Source: Rhizobium sp. Leaf453 (GTDB taxonomy: Bacteria; Pseudomonadota; Alphaproteobacteria; Rhizobiales; Rhizobiaceae). From it: 64,000 bases of DNA. The notes under the pieces were generated by a model. The model searched no databases. It saw only the letters and a list, made by a program, of their open reading frames with translations, and was not told where the DNA came from. Position numbers and translations under genes: made by a program. How positions within the stretch are numbered: the stretch's first letter is position 1; the number at the start of each line of letters is the position of its first letter. This document shows positions 1 through 9,961 of this stretch, in pieces. The DNA lies in assembly GCF_001425605.1 (NCBI RefSeq), contig NZ_LMRG01000026.1, positions 248,001 through 312,000 of the forward strand, written 5' to 3'.

Positions 1-193
1 AGGGGAAGATCTTCGTACCCTTGCCGACCGTCGTTCGGCCAAGAATGACGACATGGCTGATGAGTTCGACATTGTCTGCGAGTGTCACCTTCGGCCCGAT
101 ATGGCAGAAGGGGCCGACAACGACGTTGTCGCCGATCACCGCTCCGTCTTCAATGACCGAAAGCGGATGAATCTTCGCAGTGGAGGCAATCAT
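1..193 (-). CDS. lpxA: UDP-N-acetylglucosamine acyltransferase LpxA, N-terminal part (runs off the window)
   Basis: Only the first 64 codons are present; the rest lies beyond base 1. The ATG (complement of 191-193) begins [17 protein letters not shown] and continues with hexapeptide-repeat sequence ([17 protein letters not shown]), as in the left-handed beta-helix start of LpxA. LpxA transfers 3-hydroxyacyl from ACP to UDP-GlcNAc, the first step of lipid A synthesis in the cytoplasm. It follows fabZ with only two bases between stop and start, so the two are surely co-transcribed. The fabZ-lpxA order is the standard proteobacterial one and supports the call. Confidence 0.9.
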   Translation of the reverse strand, partial: MIASTAKIHPLSVIEDGAVIGDNVVVGPFCHIGPKVTLADNVELISHVVILGRTTVGKGTKIFP

Positions 194-195
194 GG

Positions 196-666
196 TCAGG
201 CGTCTTCCTTGCTGATAATCATCGCGCCGATATCAGCTTCTGCGACAAGTTGCCCGTCAACTTTTGCATCACAATGAAACTTCCAGATATTGCCGCGCTG
301 CTTCTGCTTGACGACATGGAACTCGACACGGTCGCCCGGCACGACCGGCTTGCGGAATCGGGCGTTATCGATCGTCATGAAATAGACGAGATTGCTGCCA
401 TCGCCGGTCTTGCGCGCGCAGATCGCACCCGCTGTCTGCGCCATGCCCTCGATCAGGAGAACGCCCGGCATGATCGGCTGCTCTGGGAAATGCCCGGTGA
501 AATGCGGTTCGTTGGCGGTAACATTCTTGATGCCGATCGCCGAGTTGTCGCCATCGATCTCGATGATCCGGTCCACCAGCAGGAACGGATAGCGATGCGG
601 AAGCAGCTTCAGGATTTCCCTGATATCGGCCGTACCGAGAACGGCGGTTCCTGCTTCACTCATCAT
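196..666 (-). CDS. fabZ: 3-hydroxyacyl-ACP dehydratase FabZ
   Basis: A 156-residue hot-dog-fold dehydratase of normal family length. It dehydrates 3-hydroxyacyl-ACP in the fatty-acid elongation cycle and competes with LpxA/LpxD for 3-hydroxyacyl-ACP. Visible motifs are [12 protein letters not shown] (residues 22-33) and [12 protein letters not shown], with catalytic His59 and Glu73 (LIEGMAQ). Its start overlaps the end of lpxD by 11 bases and its stop is two bases from lpxA, so translation is probably coupled along lpxD-fabZ-lpxA. A second Met directly follows the first, so the true start may be one codon later. Confidence 0.96.
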   Translation of the reverse strand: MMSEAGTAVLGTADIREILKLLPHRYPFLLVDRIIEIDGDNSAIGIKNVTANEPHFTGHFPEQPIMPGVLLIEGMAQTAGAICARKTGDGSNLVYFMTIDNARFRKPVVPGDRVEFHVVKQKQRGNIWKFHCDAKVDGQLVAEADIGAMIISKEDA

Positions 667-1732
667 TGCCTCCCGATTTCTTCTGCCTGTTATGTGCCCG
701 TGCGGTCATTTCCGCCACGTCTCTCAAAAAGTCGCGCATGGGGCGCGCCGGTATGCCGCCGTAGCGTTCTCCGGGCGGAACGTCCGCCGCGACACCACTC
801 ATTGCGGCGATCTGCGCCCTGTCGCCGATCGTGATATGACCATTTATCGCGGCTGCGCCGCCGATCAAGACGCCATCGCCGATGCGCGTGCTACCGGCGA
901 TGCCGACCTGCGCGGCAATGCCGCAATGACGGCCGACGCGAACATTGTGGCCAAGCTGAACCATATTGTCGATTTTCGTGCCTTCACCGACCACAGTGTC
1001 GTCCATCGCGCCGCGGTCGATTGTTGTATTGGCGCCGATCTCGACACGGTCCTGCAGGATGACGCGACCGATCTGCACAATCTTGATCATGCCGCCGCGC
1101 GGACCCGGCGCATTCCCGAAGCCATCCTGACCGATGCGTGCACCGGGATGAATGATGACCTCGTTGCCGACGAGCGCATAGAGAACGCTGGCCCCGGTCG
1201 AAATAGTGCAATCACGCCCGATCCTGACCCCCGGGCCGATGACGGCACCCGCCGCAATACGCGTCCCTGAACCGATATGGGCACCCGCACCGATGACAGC
1301 CGTCGCCTCGACTTCGACATCGCCCTCGATCTGCGCGGTCGGATCGACAAAAGCCGCCGGGGAAATGCCCGAAGAACCCGACAGATTCTGGACCGGACGC
1401 ATGGCCTGCGGATGCAGGATCGACCCCGCCAGCGCAAACGCCGTATGCGCCTGATGCGCATTCGCGGTCAAGAGAACGGGGATATGGGAAGGAACGAGCG
1501 ACGCAATCGTCTTGTCGCAGATGATAGCCGTCGCCTGACAGGTCGCTAGTTCATCGCGGCTCTTGCGGGACAACATATAGCATATATCGCCCTCCTTCGC
1601 CCGGTAGACGGGCGAAACTGACCGGGCGAGCCGGTCAGCAAGCATCTTGTCTTCGAGCGACGCACCAATCTGGTCCGCCAGATCACTCAGGCGAACCCCA
1701 TCATGTGGTGGGAAGAACCAATTATTTTCCAT
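656..1732 (-). CDS. lpxD: UDP-3-O-acylglucosamine N-acyltransferase LpxD
   Basis: The third enzyme of lipid A synthesis; it adds the N-linked 3-hydroxyacyl chain to UDP-3-O-acyl-glucosamine. An N-terminal uridine-binding domain (about residues 1-110) is followed by long hexapeptide repeats (for example [31 protein letters not shown]). The conserved catalytic His lies in LGHNVRVG (about residue 262). I place the start at the ATG at 1732 (MENNWFFPP), behind a GGGGTTGAGC ribosome-binding region, rather than at the TTG two codons upstream. It lies 46 bases after bamA and overlaps fabZ, in the usual bamA-lpxD-fabZ-lpxA block. Confidence 0.96.
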   Translation of the reverse strand: MENNWFFPPHDGVRLSDLADQIGASLEDKMLADRLARSVSPVYRAKEGDICYMLSRKSRDELATCQATAIICDKTIASLVPSHIPVLLTANAHQAHTAFALAGSILHPQAMRPVQNLSGSSGISPAAFVDPTAQIEGDVEVEATAVIGAGAHIGSGTRIAAGAVIGPGVRIGRDCTISTGASVLYALVGNEVIIHPGARIGQDGFGNAPGPRGGMIKIVQIGRVILQDRVEIGANTTIDRGAMDDTVVGEGTKIDNMVQLGHNVRVGRHCGIAAQVGIAGSTRIGDGVLIGGAAAINGHITIGDRAQIAAMSGVAADVPPGERYGGIPARPMRDFLRDVAEMTARAHNRQKKSGGNDE

Positions 1733-1778
1733 GCTCAACCCCAGAACAGTTTTGGCAGGCAGTTCTGGACTGCAAGGA

Positions 1779-4112
1779 TTAGAAGGACGACGAGATACCG
1801 AACTTCAGGTTCTGGATCCGGTCATAGTCTTCCTTGGCAACCGGGAACGCGTAGTCGACACGCAGCGGACCGAACGGCGATGCCCAGATCAGGCCGAGAC
1901 CGACCGAGGCACGCAGCGAGGCCTTGGTGCCGACGACATCGTCATCCGCAGTCGTATCGACATCGTTGCCGTACAGCGTACCGGCATCGGCGAAGATCGC
2001 GCCACGGAAACCAGCGTCACGCGAGACGAATGGCAACGGGAATGTCGCTTCCGCCGAAGCCGTGAAGTAGGTCGTACCACCAAGGGAATCGCCGTACTTG
2101 TCGCTGCGCGGACCGATACCATTACGCTCGAAGCCACGGATATCGTTGCTGCCGAGCTGGAACTGATCGAAGACTTCCATCTTGCCGCCCGTGTTGAACA
2201 CGTGACCTGCGGTCGCACCCAGAGACGCGATGAGGTCGGCGTCGTCGTTGAGCGTGTAGTACCACTTACCCTTGGCAGTCAGCTTGTAGAAGTCGGACGT
2301 ACCACCGAGACCCGCATATTCCTGGGTCGCCGAGGCAAGAATGCCTTCATGCGGCAGGGTCGCATCGTCAAGCGAATTGTAGGTGAGCGTCTGTGAGATC
2401 GACGAGCGCGTCCATTCAGACTTGTTCACGACGCGGTCATACGGGCTCGAAAGATCGTCCGTATCGCCGTGATAGTCCATCTGGGTGTAGTTGTAACGGA
2501 ACGTCGTCGACAGTCGCTCGGTGATCGGCGCGGTTACGCGCAGGCTGAAACCTTGATCTTCGTAGCTGTAGTTGTCGTCGTCGTAATCGTTCTCGTTCTT
2601 GAAGACGTCGAAGCCGGCGGCCAGACGATATCCGAGGAAATAGGGCTCGGTGAACGAAACGTTGTAGGTCCGGCTGTCCTCGCCGCGACCGGCGGCAAGA
2701 CGGATATACTGACCGCGGCCGAGGAAATTCTTTTCCTCGATCGAGGCTTCCAGCAGGAAGCCGCCGCCGCTACCGGCCGAATAGCCCGCACCGATACCGA
2801 ACGAACCGGTCGACTGATCTTCGACATCGACGACAACCACGACGCGGTCGCCGGCCGAGCCGGGCTGCGTCGAGATGTTCACGGTGGAGAAGTAGCCGAG
2901 CGCCTCAAGACGGCGCTTTGCCGAAGCAATCATTTCCTGGTTGAACGCATCGCCTTCGCTCATGTCGAATTCGCGGCGGATGACGTAGTCACGAGTGCGG
3001 GTATTGCCGCGAATTTCGATACGCTCGATATAGGCGCGCTCGCCCTGGTCGACGAGATAGTCAACAGCGATCGTGCGATTACCGAAATCGCGGTTGCCAC
3101 GCGGCGTTACGCGAGCGAAGGGATAACCCTGCGCAGCGACACGCTTGGAGATAGCGGAAATGCTTTCCTGCACATCCTTGGCCTTGTAGATCGAACCTTC
3201 GGAGCTCTGAACGAGCCCACGCAGTTCGTCTGCATTGACGCCCTCGACAGTCGATTCGACGTTGACGGCGCCAAAGTCATAGCGCTCGCCCTCTTCGACA
3301 GTGATCGTCACCGTGTATTCGTTGGTGGCCTCATCGAGGACAGCATCCGACGAGACGACACGGAAATCCGCGTAACCACGATTGTAATAGAACTGGCGCA
3401 GCAACTCCTCGTCAGCGCGCAACTTATCGGCGTTGTAAACATCCTTGCGGCTCAGGAATGAGAAAATACCCGATTCCTTGGTCGCGATGACGGCCTCGAG
3501 CCGGCCATTGCTGTAGGCATTGTTGCCGACGAAATTGATAGCCGTGATCTTGGTGCGGTCACCTTCATTGATAACGAAGGCGAGATTGACGCGACCTTCG
3601 GCGATTGGAACGACCTGCGTCGTGACAGTCACGTCTTCGCGACCAATGCCTGCATAGGCATCCTTGATAGCCTGAATATCGTATTCTGCCGTCGCCTCGC
3701 TGTACGGACCGAGCGAACGGGTGCGAACGACAGCCTGCAACTTGTCGTCCTTGATCTTGCGGTTGCCGTTGAAGACGACCTGATTGACCAGCTGGTTTTC
3801 AGAAACCGTCACGACGAGCGTGCCACCGGAAACATTGATGCTGACGTCAGAGAAATAGCCTGTGGCGTAGAGGCGCTTCACGGAAGCGTCGATTTCAGCG
3901 TTGCTGAAGCTCTTGCCGGGAACGATGGTGATGTTAGCGCGGACGGTCTCTGGGCTGACGCGGGTAGCGCCACGGACTTCGACACGGCTGATGGTTGCTG
4001 CTTCTGCGACAGCTGCACTTGCAAGGGTTACAATGCCAGTCCCCGATGCGACCACACTAGCAGACAGCGCAAACGCCGACACCGCGTTCAAAAATCTTGA
4101 ACCAGCTTTCAT
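1779..4112 (-). CDS. bamA: Outer-membrane protein assembly factor BamA (Omp85)
   Basis: The central subunit of the BAM complex, which inserts beta-barrel proteins into the outer membrane. The 777-residue product has a signal peptide ([14 protein letters not shown]... ending near AAVAEAA), about five POTRA repeats (to about residue 420) and a C-terminal 16-strand barrel ending in the typical terminal Phe (GISSSF). A start 27 codons upstream (4193) is open, but the ATG at 4112 has a clear AGAAGG ribosome-binding site and immediately yields a signal peptide, so I prefer it. It is followed by lpxD and preceded by the protease gene rseP, the conserved alphaproteobacterial order. Confidence 0.95.
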   Translation of the reverse strand: MKAGSRFLNAVSAFALSASVVASGTGIVTLASAAVAEAATISRVEVRGATRVSPETVRANITIVPGKSFSNAEIDASVKRLYATGYFSDVSINVSGGTLVVTVSENQLVNQVVFNGNRKIKDDKLQAVVRTRSLGPYSEATAEYDIQAIKDAYAGIGREDVTVTTQVVPIAEGRVNLAFVINEGDRTKITAINFVGNNAYSNGRLEAVIATKESGIFSFLSRKDVYNADKLRADEELLRQFYYNRGYADFRVVSSDAVLDEATNEYTVTITVEEGERYDFGAVNVESTVEGVNADELRGLVQSSEGSIYKAKDVQESISAISKRVAAQGYPFARVTPRGNRDFGNRTIAVDYLVDQGERAYIERIEIRGNTRTRDYVIRREFDMSEGDAFNQEMIASAKRRLEALGYFSTVNISTQPGSAGDRVVVVVDVEDQSTGSFGIGAGYSAGSGGGFLLEASIEEKNFLGRGQYIRLAAGRGEDSRTYNVSFTEPYFLGYRLAAGFDVFKNENDYDDDNYSYEDQGFSLRVTAPITERLSTTFRYNYTQMDYHGDTDDLSSPYDRVVNKSEWTRSSISQTLTYNSLDDATLPHEGILASATQEYAGLGGTSDFYKLTAKGKWYYTLNDDADLIASLGATAGHVFNTGGKMEVFDQFQLGSNDIRGFERNGIGPRSDKYGDSLGGTTYFTASAEATFPLPFVSRDAGFRGAIFADAGTLYGNDVDTTADDDVVGTKASLRASVGLGLIWASPFGPLRVDYAFPVAKEDYDRIQNLKFGISSSF

Positions 4113-4360
4113 AAATCTTACCTTCTTCCCAATGCCCCGCAGCGAACTCGTACCGACTCCGGTCACGGTTGCCGTTTTAACCGCTTTTCCCATACAAGCA
4201 AGGTCGGACGTTAATTTCTGTTTACTTCAATTGAAACCGTGTCCTAACGGCCACTACAGATTTGTATTATCGTAAACAATTCCTTTCGATCAACCCATTG
4301 AAATCCCAACAAGCTGATCACCTCCAAGAAGACCGCACCACCGGCGCGAACCCCGAATTC

Positions 4361-5494
4361 CTAGCCCAGCAGCGAACTGATATCGTTCCACGTGGCAAAC
4401 ACCATCAGCATCAAAACCATGGCGAAACCGATGCGGAAAGCGATGTCCTGCATGCGCGGCCCGACGGGTTTTCCCCGCAGGGCTTCAACCGCATAAAACA
4501 TCAGATGGCCGCCATCAAGTACCGGAACCGGCATTAGATTGAGAAGTCCAATGGAAACCGACAGGACCGCCGCCAATTGCAAAACGGCAGCGACACCGAT
4601 CGTCGCCATCTGGCCGGATGCCTGCGCCACGCGGATCGGTCCGCCCAGCTGATCAGCCTTCATGCGGCCCAGAACGAGATTGGAGAGGTAGTCGAACGTG
4701 CCGGTGACGATATGCCAACTTTCGACCGCACCCTGCCCCACGGCCTCAATCGGGCCGAATGTCTGCAGACGGAAATTGCCGGTCTCCTGATTGGTCAGGA
4801 TACCGATGATTCCCAATTCCATCTTGTTGCCGAACTGGTCGGTGATCTCGGTGCGCTGCGGCACCATCGGCAGGTCGAGCGTTTCACCCTTCCGCTTGAT
4901 CTGAATGGTGATCGGCGTTTCCGGCCGCACGCTGACATAGCGCCGGACGTCATCGAAGGTCGTCACCGGCGTTCCGTCGATAGAAATGAGCAGATCTCCC
5001 GGCAAGACGCCGGCCTTCGCGGCGGCGCTGTTTTCCTTCACCTCGGCAACGACAGGATCGGCGACCGGCTTCCCATAGATCGAAAACAGCACGGCGAAGA
5101 TGGCGATGGCGAGAATGAAATTGGCGATGGGACCGGCGGCGACCGTTGCCGCGCGTTTCCAGAGTTTCGCTCCCAGGAACGTCCGGCCGCGATCTTCCTC
5201 GGAATATTGTTCGAGACGGCTGTAATCGGGAACGCTGGCCGCGTCTTCGTCGCCGAAGAACTTCACGTAGCCCCCCAGAGGGATGGCGCAGAACTTCCAG
5301 CGCGTCCCGTGCTTGTCGGTATAGCCGAAGAGTTCCGGGCCGAATCCGACAGAAAAGGCAAGGATGCGGATACCTGACCAGCGGCCGACCAGATAGTGCC
5401 CCATCTCGTGCACGAAGACGAGCAATGTCAGAACCAGCAGGAACGGTACGATATAGCCGAGAATCAGTTGAAGCGTGTCGGCCAGATGAGCCAT
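4361..5494 (-). CDS. rseP: Site-2 zinc metalloprotease RseP/MmpA
   Basis: An intramembrane protease of family M50 in the inner membrane; relatives cleave anti-sigma factors (RseP) or PodJ (MmpA of Caulobacter). The zinc motif HEMGH is at residues 29-33 within the first membrane segment. A PDZ domain lies near residues 125-210 (GDLLISIDGTPV), and the second catalytic region LMPVPVLDGGH is near residue 320. The length of 377 is typical. It sits 28 bases after cdsA and upstream of bamA, with a 248-base gap to bamA that may hold a bamA promoter. The substrate in this organism is not known. Confidence 0.95.
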   Translation of the reverse strand: MAHLADTLQLILGYIVPFLLVLTLLVFVHEMGHYLVGRWSGIRILAFSVGFGPELFGYTDKHGTRWKFCAIPLGGYVKFFGDEDAASVPDYSRLEQYSEEDRGRTFLGAKLWKRAATVAAGPIANFILAIAIFAVLFSIYGKPVADPVVAEVKENSAAAKAGVLPGDLLISIDGTPVTTFDDVRRYVSVRPETPITIQIKRKGETLDLPMVPQRTEITDQFGNKMELGIIGILTNQETGNFRLQTFGPIEAVGQGAVESWHIVTGTFDYLSNLVLGRMKADQLGGPIRVAQASGQMATIGVAAVLQLAAVLSVSIGLLNLMPVPVLDGGHLMFYAVEALRGKPVGPRMQDIAFRIGFAMVLMLMVFATWNDISSLLG

Positions 5495-5522
5495 GTCGTC
5501 CCTCGATCAGGTATGCGAGGCC

Positions 5523-6356
5523 TCACGGCCCCAGCAGGATTGCCCCCACAGGCGCAGCCATTCCGCCCGCGGACACGACTTGCACAAGTGCAATCAGAAG
5601 CGCGGCAAAGCAGGCAAAAACAAGACCATCCACACGGTCCATGACACCGCCGTGACCGGGAATGAGTTTGCTTGAATCCTTCACGCCAAAACGGCGCTTG
5701 ATATAGGATTCAAACAAATCTCCAATCTGGCTGAAGACAGAGAGTACAAGCGCCAGCAGCGGAATGATGGCCCCGTCCAGCGAAAAGTGGCTCATGTAGA
5801 CCAGAACACCCGCGACAACGCCGGAAACGGTTCCCCCGATGGCGCCAGACCAGGTCTTGCCGGGTGAGATGCGCGGCGCGAGTTTCGGCCCGCCGATCGC
5901 CCTGCCGGTAAAATACGCCAGGACGTCTGTCGCCCAGACGACGGCGAAAACGAAGATCATCGCCAACAGGCCGATGTCGCTATCGCCGCGGATCGCTGAA
6001 AGGGAAATGCCGGTCAGCCCCGCGTAGACGATGCCCCCAGGCAGCCACCAGCTTCCGCGCCGGATGGCGGTCCAGATTGCGGCTGCGCCAACGAACCCTG
6101 CAAGCGCGAGCAGCGTCAGATTGGAATTATCGAGAAGAATCAGAGCTGCTATAACGACCTGCGACAGCCAGCCGAAGGCATTGCCTTGAAAGTCGGCTTC
6201 CGCCAGCCGCGTGATGGTCGACCACTCGTAATAGACCAGCAGCGCGATCGCCACCGAAAGAAGCTCAAACACGGTGCCGCCGGCCCAGGTCGCGCCAAGC
6301 GCGATGACGGCAAGCACGATGCCGGAGATGATGCGCAATCGCAGTTCCGTCTGCAT
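5523..6356 (-). CDS. cdsA: Phosphatidate cytidylyltransferase CdsA
   Basis: A polytopic inner-membrane enzyme that makes CDP-diacylglycerol from phosphatidate and CTP, the branch point of phospholipid synthesis. The family signature is complete near the C-terminus: SYIKRRFGVKDSSKLIPG followed by HGGVMDRVD. There are about seven to eight hydrophobic segments in 277 residues. The ATG shares one base with the uppS stop (TGATG), so the two genes are translationally coupled. The next gene is rseP. Confidence 0.96.
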   Translation of the reverse strand: MQTELRLRIISGIVLAVIALGATWAGGTVFELLSVAIALLVYYEWSTITRLAEADFQGNAFGWLSQVVIAALILLDNSNLTLLALAGFVGAAAIWTAIRRGSWWLPGGIVYAGLTGISLSAIRGDSDIGLLAMIFVFAVVWATDVLAYFTGRAIGGPKLAPRISPGKTWSGAIGGTVSGVVAGVLVYMSHFSLDGAIIPLLALVLSVFSQIGDLFESYIKRRFGVKDSSKLIPGHGGVMDRVDGLVFACFAALLIALVQVVSAGGMAAPVGAILLGP

Positions 6357-7099
6357 CAGGAACCAACCGCCATTGTCGGCTGCGAAAGTCCGCCGAAGCG
6401 GCGCTCCCGTCCGGCATACGTCTTCAGCGCCGCCAGGAAGACCTCACGCGTGAAGTCCGGCCAGAGTTCCGGAATGAACAGGAGTTCGGAATAGGCCGCT
6501 TGCCACAGCAGGAAATTCGACAGCCGCTCCTCGCCGCTGGTGCGCAGCACGAGATCCGGATCCGGTATACCAGCCGTGTCGAGCTTGCTTGCAATGCGCT
6601 CCGGCGTGATCTGATCCGCCGTCAGATGACCTTCAGCAACGTCGATCGCCAGGGCGCGCATCGCGCGAGTCATCTCGTCGCGCGAACCGTAGTTGAATGC
6701 GATCACAAGCGTGATCCCGGTATTGCCGCGCGTTGTCTCCTCCGCCTCCAGAAGCAGGGGCAGGATATCGCCTCGCAGGTTCGTCTTGTCGCCGATGACA
6801 CGAATGCGGACATTCTGTTGATGCAGATCGGCCAGATCGCGCCGGATGAACGCCTTGAGCAGCCCCATCAGATCGGACACTTCCGCCTCCGGACGGCTCC
6901 AGTTCTCCGAGGAGAAGGCAAACAGCGTCAGATAGCGGATTCCCACCTCGCCTGCGGTACGGACAGCCTCGCGCACAGCCTCCACGCCCTTGCGATGCCC
7001 CATCGTGCGCGGAAGACCACGCGAATTGGCCCAGCGGCCATTGCCATCCATGATGATGGCAACATGCGCAGGGACATTTCTAAGCAATGGGTTTGACAT
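6356..7099 (-). CDS. uppS: Undecaprenyl diphosphate synthase UppS (isoprenyl transferase)
   Basis: A cis-prenyltransferase that condenses isopentenyl diphosphate onto farnesyl diphosphate to make the C55 carrier lipid for peptidoglycan and O-antigen. The 247-residue protein has the conserved [10 protein letters not shown] (Asp of the diphosphate site), [24 protein letters not shown], and [15 protein letters not shown] regions. It is separated from frr by 37 bases and overlaps cdsA by one base. All key residues are present. Confidence 0.97.
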   Translation of the reverse strand: MSNPLLRNVPAHVAIIMDGNGRWANSRGLPRTMGHRKGVEAVREAVRTAGEVGIRYLTLFAFSSENWSRPEAEVSDLMGLLKAFIRRDLADLHQQNVRIRVIGDKTNLRGDILPLLLEAEETTRGNTGITLVIAFNYGSRDEMTRAMRALAIDVAEGHLTADQITPERIASKLDTAGIPDPDLVLRTSGEERLSNFLLWQAAYSELLFIPELWPDFTREVFLAALKTYAGRERRFGGLSQPTMAVGS

Positions 7100-7136
7100 C
7101 TATGGTCCGATAAAACAGAGACTCGAAATCAGCAGG

Positions 7137-7697
7137 CTATACCTGCATGATTTCCTTTTCCTTATCGGCGAGCAAGCGGTCGATGTCGGAAATCATCTCA
7201 TCCGTCATTTTCTGAACCTTGTCCGACTGGCTGCGGCTGATATCCTGCCCGATCTGGCCGTCCTTTTCGGCTTTTTTCAGGCTGTCCATGCCGTCGCGGC
7301 GAACGTTGCGCACCGCAATCTTCGCCTTCTCGGTATAGTCGTGAGCCACCTTCACCAGCGACCGGCGGCGCTCTTCGTTCAGCTCCGGCAGCGGGATGCG
7401 GAGATTCTGGCCATCGACGATCGGATTGAGGCCGAGATTCGATTCGCGGATGGCGCGGTCGACAGCGTTGACCATCGACTTGTCCCAGATGGAAACACCG
7501 AGCATGCGCGCCTCGGGAACGGTAATGTTGGCAACCTGGTTCAGCGGCACACGCGAACCATAGGCTTCCACCATGACCGGATCGAGCACGTTTGCCGATG
7601 CACGACCGGTCCGCAGCGAAGCGATATCGCTCTTGAACGCATTGATGGCACCATCCATGCGGCGCTTCAGATCACTCAGGTCAATACCTTCACTCAT
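7137..7697 (-). CDS. frr: Ribosome recycling factor
   Basis: A 186-residue RRF that, with EF-G, splits post-termination ribosomes. Recognisable elements are [20 protein letters not shown] near the N-terminus, [23 protein letters not shown] and the C-terminal three-helix-bundle sequence ([16 protein letters not shown]). It lies 47 bases downstream of pyrH, in the standard pyrH-frr pairing, and is followed by uppS. Confidence 0.97.
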   Translation of the reverse strand: MSEGIDLSDLKRRMDGAINAFKSDIASLRTGRASANVLDPVMVEAYGSRVPLNQVANITVPEARMLGVSIWDKSMVNAVDRAIRESNLGLNPIVDGQNLRIPLPELNEERRRSLVKVAHDYTEKAKIAVRNVRRDGMDSLKKAEKDGQIGQDISRSQSDKVQKMTDEMISDIDRLLADKEKEIMQV

Positions 7698-7744
7698 GGA
7701 TCAAACTCCCGTTTATCATGGCGGCAACCAAGCCGCCCTCAAGC

Positions 7745-8467
7745 TCAATTGTCGGTAACGATGGTCGCCCGGCCGCCGCCGGTCAAGATTTCGGCGAATC
7801 CGCCCTTCTCGTGGATGGAGAAGACGATAATCGGAATGCTGTTTTCCCGCGCCAGCGCAACGGCGGCGACATCCATCACCGCGAGTCCCTGCTGCAGGAC
7901 TTCGCTGTGCGTGAGGCGCTCGTAGCGGGTCGCAGTCGGGTCCTTCTTCGGGTCGGCGGTGTAGATGCCATCGACCTGCGTGCCCTTGAAGATCGCTTCC
8001 GCGCCCATTTCGGCGGCGCGAAGGGCTGCGGCCGAATCCGTCGTGAAGAACGGATTGCCGGTACCGCCGGCAAAGATCACCACGCGACCGAGCGACAGGT
8101 GATAGAGCGTGGCGCGCTGCGAGAAGCTTTCGCAGATTTCCGGCATGGCGATCGCCGACAGAACCACGGTATCGATGTCAAGCTTGCGAAGCGACGTCGC
8201 GAGCGCCAGAGCATTGATGACGGTTGCCAGCATGCCCATATGGTCGCCGGTCACGCGATCGCCGCCCTTGGAGGCAACAGCGACACCGCGGAAGATGTTG
8301 CCGCCGCCGACGACGACGCCCACCTCCACTCCCATCGCGCGTGCTTCGGCAATGTCGGAGGCGATGCGATCAGCAACGGCGACGTCGATACCGAAGCCCT
8401 GGTTTCCCATCAGTGCTTCGCCGGAAGCCTTCAGCAGCACGCGTTTATAGAGAGGTTTGGCCGGCAT
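7745..8467 (-). CDS. pyrH: UMP kinase PyrH
   Basis: Cytoplasmic UMP kinase of the amino-acid-kinase fold (UMP to UDP, pyrimidine nucleotide synthesis). Motifs: KRVLLKASGEAL near the start, VVVGGGNIFRG, GDHMGMLATVINALAL, and IFAGGTGNPFFTTDSAA. I place the start at the ATG at 8467 (MPAKPLYKRV), which is preceded by CAGGAGTGACG. The open frame extends 14 codons further upstream without family-like sequence. The product is then 240 residues, the usual length. Confidence 0.96.
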   Translation of the reverse strand: MPAKPLYKRVLLKASGEALMGNQGFGIDVAVADRIASDIAEARAMGVEVGVVVGGGNIFRGVAVASKGGDRVTGDHMGMLATVINALALATSLRKLDIDTVVLSAIAMPEICESFSQRATLYHLSLGRVVIFAGGTGNPFFTTDSAAALRAAEMGAEAIFKGTQVDGIYTADPKKDPTATRYERLTHSEVLQQGLAVMDVAAVALARENSIPIIVFSIHEKGGFAEILTGGGRATIVTDN

Positions 8468-8544
8468 CGTCACTCCTGTCGAAAGGGGCACCCATGCAAG
8501 ATGGTGCATGAAACTGATCTTTCATCCCTGCGCGGCCGTTATCG

Positions 8545-8563
8545 CCCCGGATAATCTCCGGGG
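8545..8563. repeat. Short hairpin in the tsf-pyrH intergenic region
   Basis: The 210-base gap between tsf and pyrH contains a perfect 7-base inverted repeat, ccccgga / tccgggg, with a 5-base loop. No T-run follows on the minus strand, so it is not a convincing terminator. A second small hairpin (CCACCA/TGGTGG) lies near 8640-8655. Nothing else was recognised in the gap. Confidence 0.35.
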
Positions 8564-8677
8564 GAGCCTGCGGCAATTGGATGATGATGCCGGATACACG
8601 AAGGGCACCGCGTTGTCACGCGATGCCCCGGATGTTTCCCACCAAGGATGGTGGTTTTCCCAATCAGGATGAAGAAA

Positions 8678-9604
8678 TCAACCCTTGGCGACAGCCGCCA
8701 CTTCAGCGGCGAAGTCGGTCTCTTCCTTTTCGACGCCTTCGCCGAGCAGGAGGCGAGCCATGCCTGCAACCTCGATCGGTGCGCCGACGGTCTTTTCAGC
8801 TTCCTTGATGGCAGCCTCGACGGTCAGGTCGGGGTTCATGACGAAAGCCTGCGACAGAAGAGCGACTTCCTCGAAGAACTTGCGCATGCGGCCGTCGACC
8901 ATCTTCTCGATGATGTTGTCCGGCTTGCCCGAGGCGCGGGACTGCTCGATGAAGATGTTGCGCTCGCGCTCGGCAACAGCCGGATCGACTTCGGTCGAAC
9001 GGATGGCGAGCGGGTTGGTCGCAGCGATGTGCATGGCAACCTGGCGGCCGATCGCGTTGAGCGCCGTCTTGTCGCCGGTCGACTTGAGCGCAACGAGAAC
9101 GCCGAGCTTGCCGAGGCCGTCCGCCACCGAGTTGTGGATGTAGGTAGCGACAACACCGTCTTCGACGGACAGCAGAGCCGAACGGCGCAGCGTCATGTTC
9201 TCGCCGATGGTGGCGATCGCATCGGTGACGGTTTCCGCGACGGACTTGCCGGTTGCCGGATAGGTGGCAGCGGAGATCGCGTCGACGGTACCATTGGTTT
9301 CGAGGGCAACGGCAGCGATGCCACGAACCAGATCCTGGAAGGCATCGTTACGGGCGACGAAGTCGGTCTCGGAATTGAGCTCGACGACGACGGCCTTGGT
9401 GCCGGCGGATGCGATGCCGATCAGGCCTTCAGCAGCGGCACGGCCGGACTTCTTGTCAGCCTTGGCGATGCCCTTGGCGCGCAGCCAGTCGATCGCGGCT
9501 TCCATGTCGCCGTTGGTTTCGTTGAGTGCCTTCTTGCAATCCATCATGCCTGCGCCGGTCGTTTCGCGCAGTTCCTTCACCATTGCTGCAGTAATAGTGC
9601 TCAT
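8678..9604 (-). CDS. tsf: Translation elongation factor Ts
   Basis: The guanine-nucleotide exchange factor for EF-Tu, 308 residues. The N-terminal UBA-like domain and signature are clear: [16 protein letters not shown], then [16 protein letters not shown]. The Tdf motif region reads [13 protein letters not shown]. It lies downstream of rpsB on the same strand as in most bacteria, but here separated by a 357-base gap that contains a hairpin and a repeat element, so the two genes may be differentially expressed. Confidence 0.97.
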   Translation of the reverse strand: MSTITAAMVKELRETTGAGMMDCKKALNETNGDMEAAIDWLRAKGIAKADKKSGRAAAEGLIGIASAGTKAVVVELNSETDFVARNDAFQDLVRGIAAVALETNGTVDAISAATYPATGKSVAETVTDAIATIGENMTLRRSALLSVEDGVVATYIHNSVADGLGKLGVLVALKSTGDKTALNAIGRQVAMHIAATNPLAIRSTEVDPAVAERERNIFIEQSRASGKPDNIIEKMVDGRMRKFFEEVALLSQAFVMNPDLTVEAAIKEAEKTVGAPIEVAGMARLLLGEGVEKEETDFAAEVAAVAKG

Positions 9605-9772
9605 CTTTTTTGCCTCTTCGTTTGTTCGGCTGGCGCGCTGCCAGAAAACCGGCGCGTTACCAGGAGGATGTGGCAGGGCATGACCCCTGAATGTGACATC
9701 GTGATGAAAGTTTCATCGCGACGATTCGCATCTTTCGTGGTCAGCGTCAAAAGGCTCACCCGATGCAAAAGC

Positions 9773-9810
9773 ACAAGGCCGTTCACTTCTTCAGTCGTAA
9801 ACGGCCTTGT
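9773..9810 (-). terminator. Hairpin between rpsB and tsf (attenuator or terminator)
   Basis: A perfect 11-base inverted repeat, acaaggccgtt (9773-9783) and aacggccttgt (9800-9810), with a 16-base loop. In the direction of rpsB-tsf transcription it is followed by GCTTTTGC, a short T-tract, so termination may be partial. It lies about 170 bases before the tsf start. Confidence 0.6.
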
Positions 9811-9838
9811 CCTGATTGTCTGAATGGAATGGCGGGCT

Positions 9839-9943
9839 GCTGCACAATTCCTTAAATCGGAATCGATTTAAGGATAAAATTATGCAGCATATCGAATGTG
9901 TTACAGCGACCTTTGCGCGTCATATCTGACGCGCGGCGCTGTA
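9839..9943. repeat. Composite palindromic intergenic element downstream of rpsB
   Basis: Two adjacent hairpins. The first has arms ccttaaatcg (9850-9859) and cgatttaagg (9864-9873) around the loop gaat, extended outward by gctgcacaatt (9839-9849) and aattatgcagc (9878-9888) with one mismatch. The second has inner arms gcgcgtc/gacgcgc (9915-9921, 9928-9934) and outer arms tacagcg/cgctgta (9902-9908, 9937-9943). From memory, the TTAAATCG-GAAT-CGATTTAA core is a sequence often seen between rhizobial genes, so this is probably one copy of a dispersed family. Only one copy is present in this window. Confidence 0.6.
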
Positions 9944-9961
9944 CCCCGCCATCCTGCCTTA

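Noticed and set aside
2469-3461. A 330-codon plus-strand frame opposite bamA
   Set aside because: Antisense shadow of the BamA POTRA/barrel coding region; no independent motif or ribosome-binding site.
1779-4193. BamA start at 4193, giving 27 extra N-terminal residues
   Set aside because: The extra residues delay the signal peptide, while the ATG at 4112 has a good ribosome-binding site and an immediate signal peptide.
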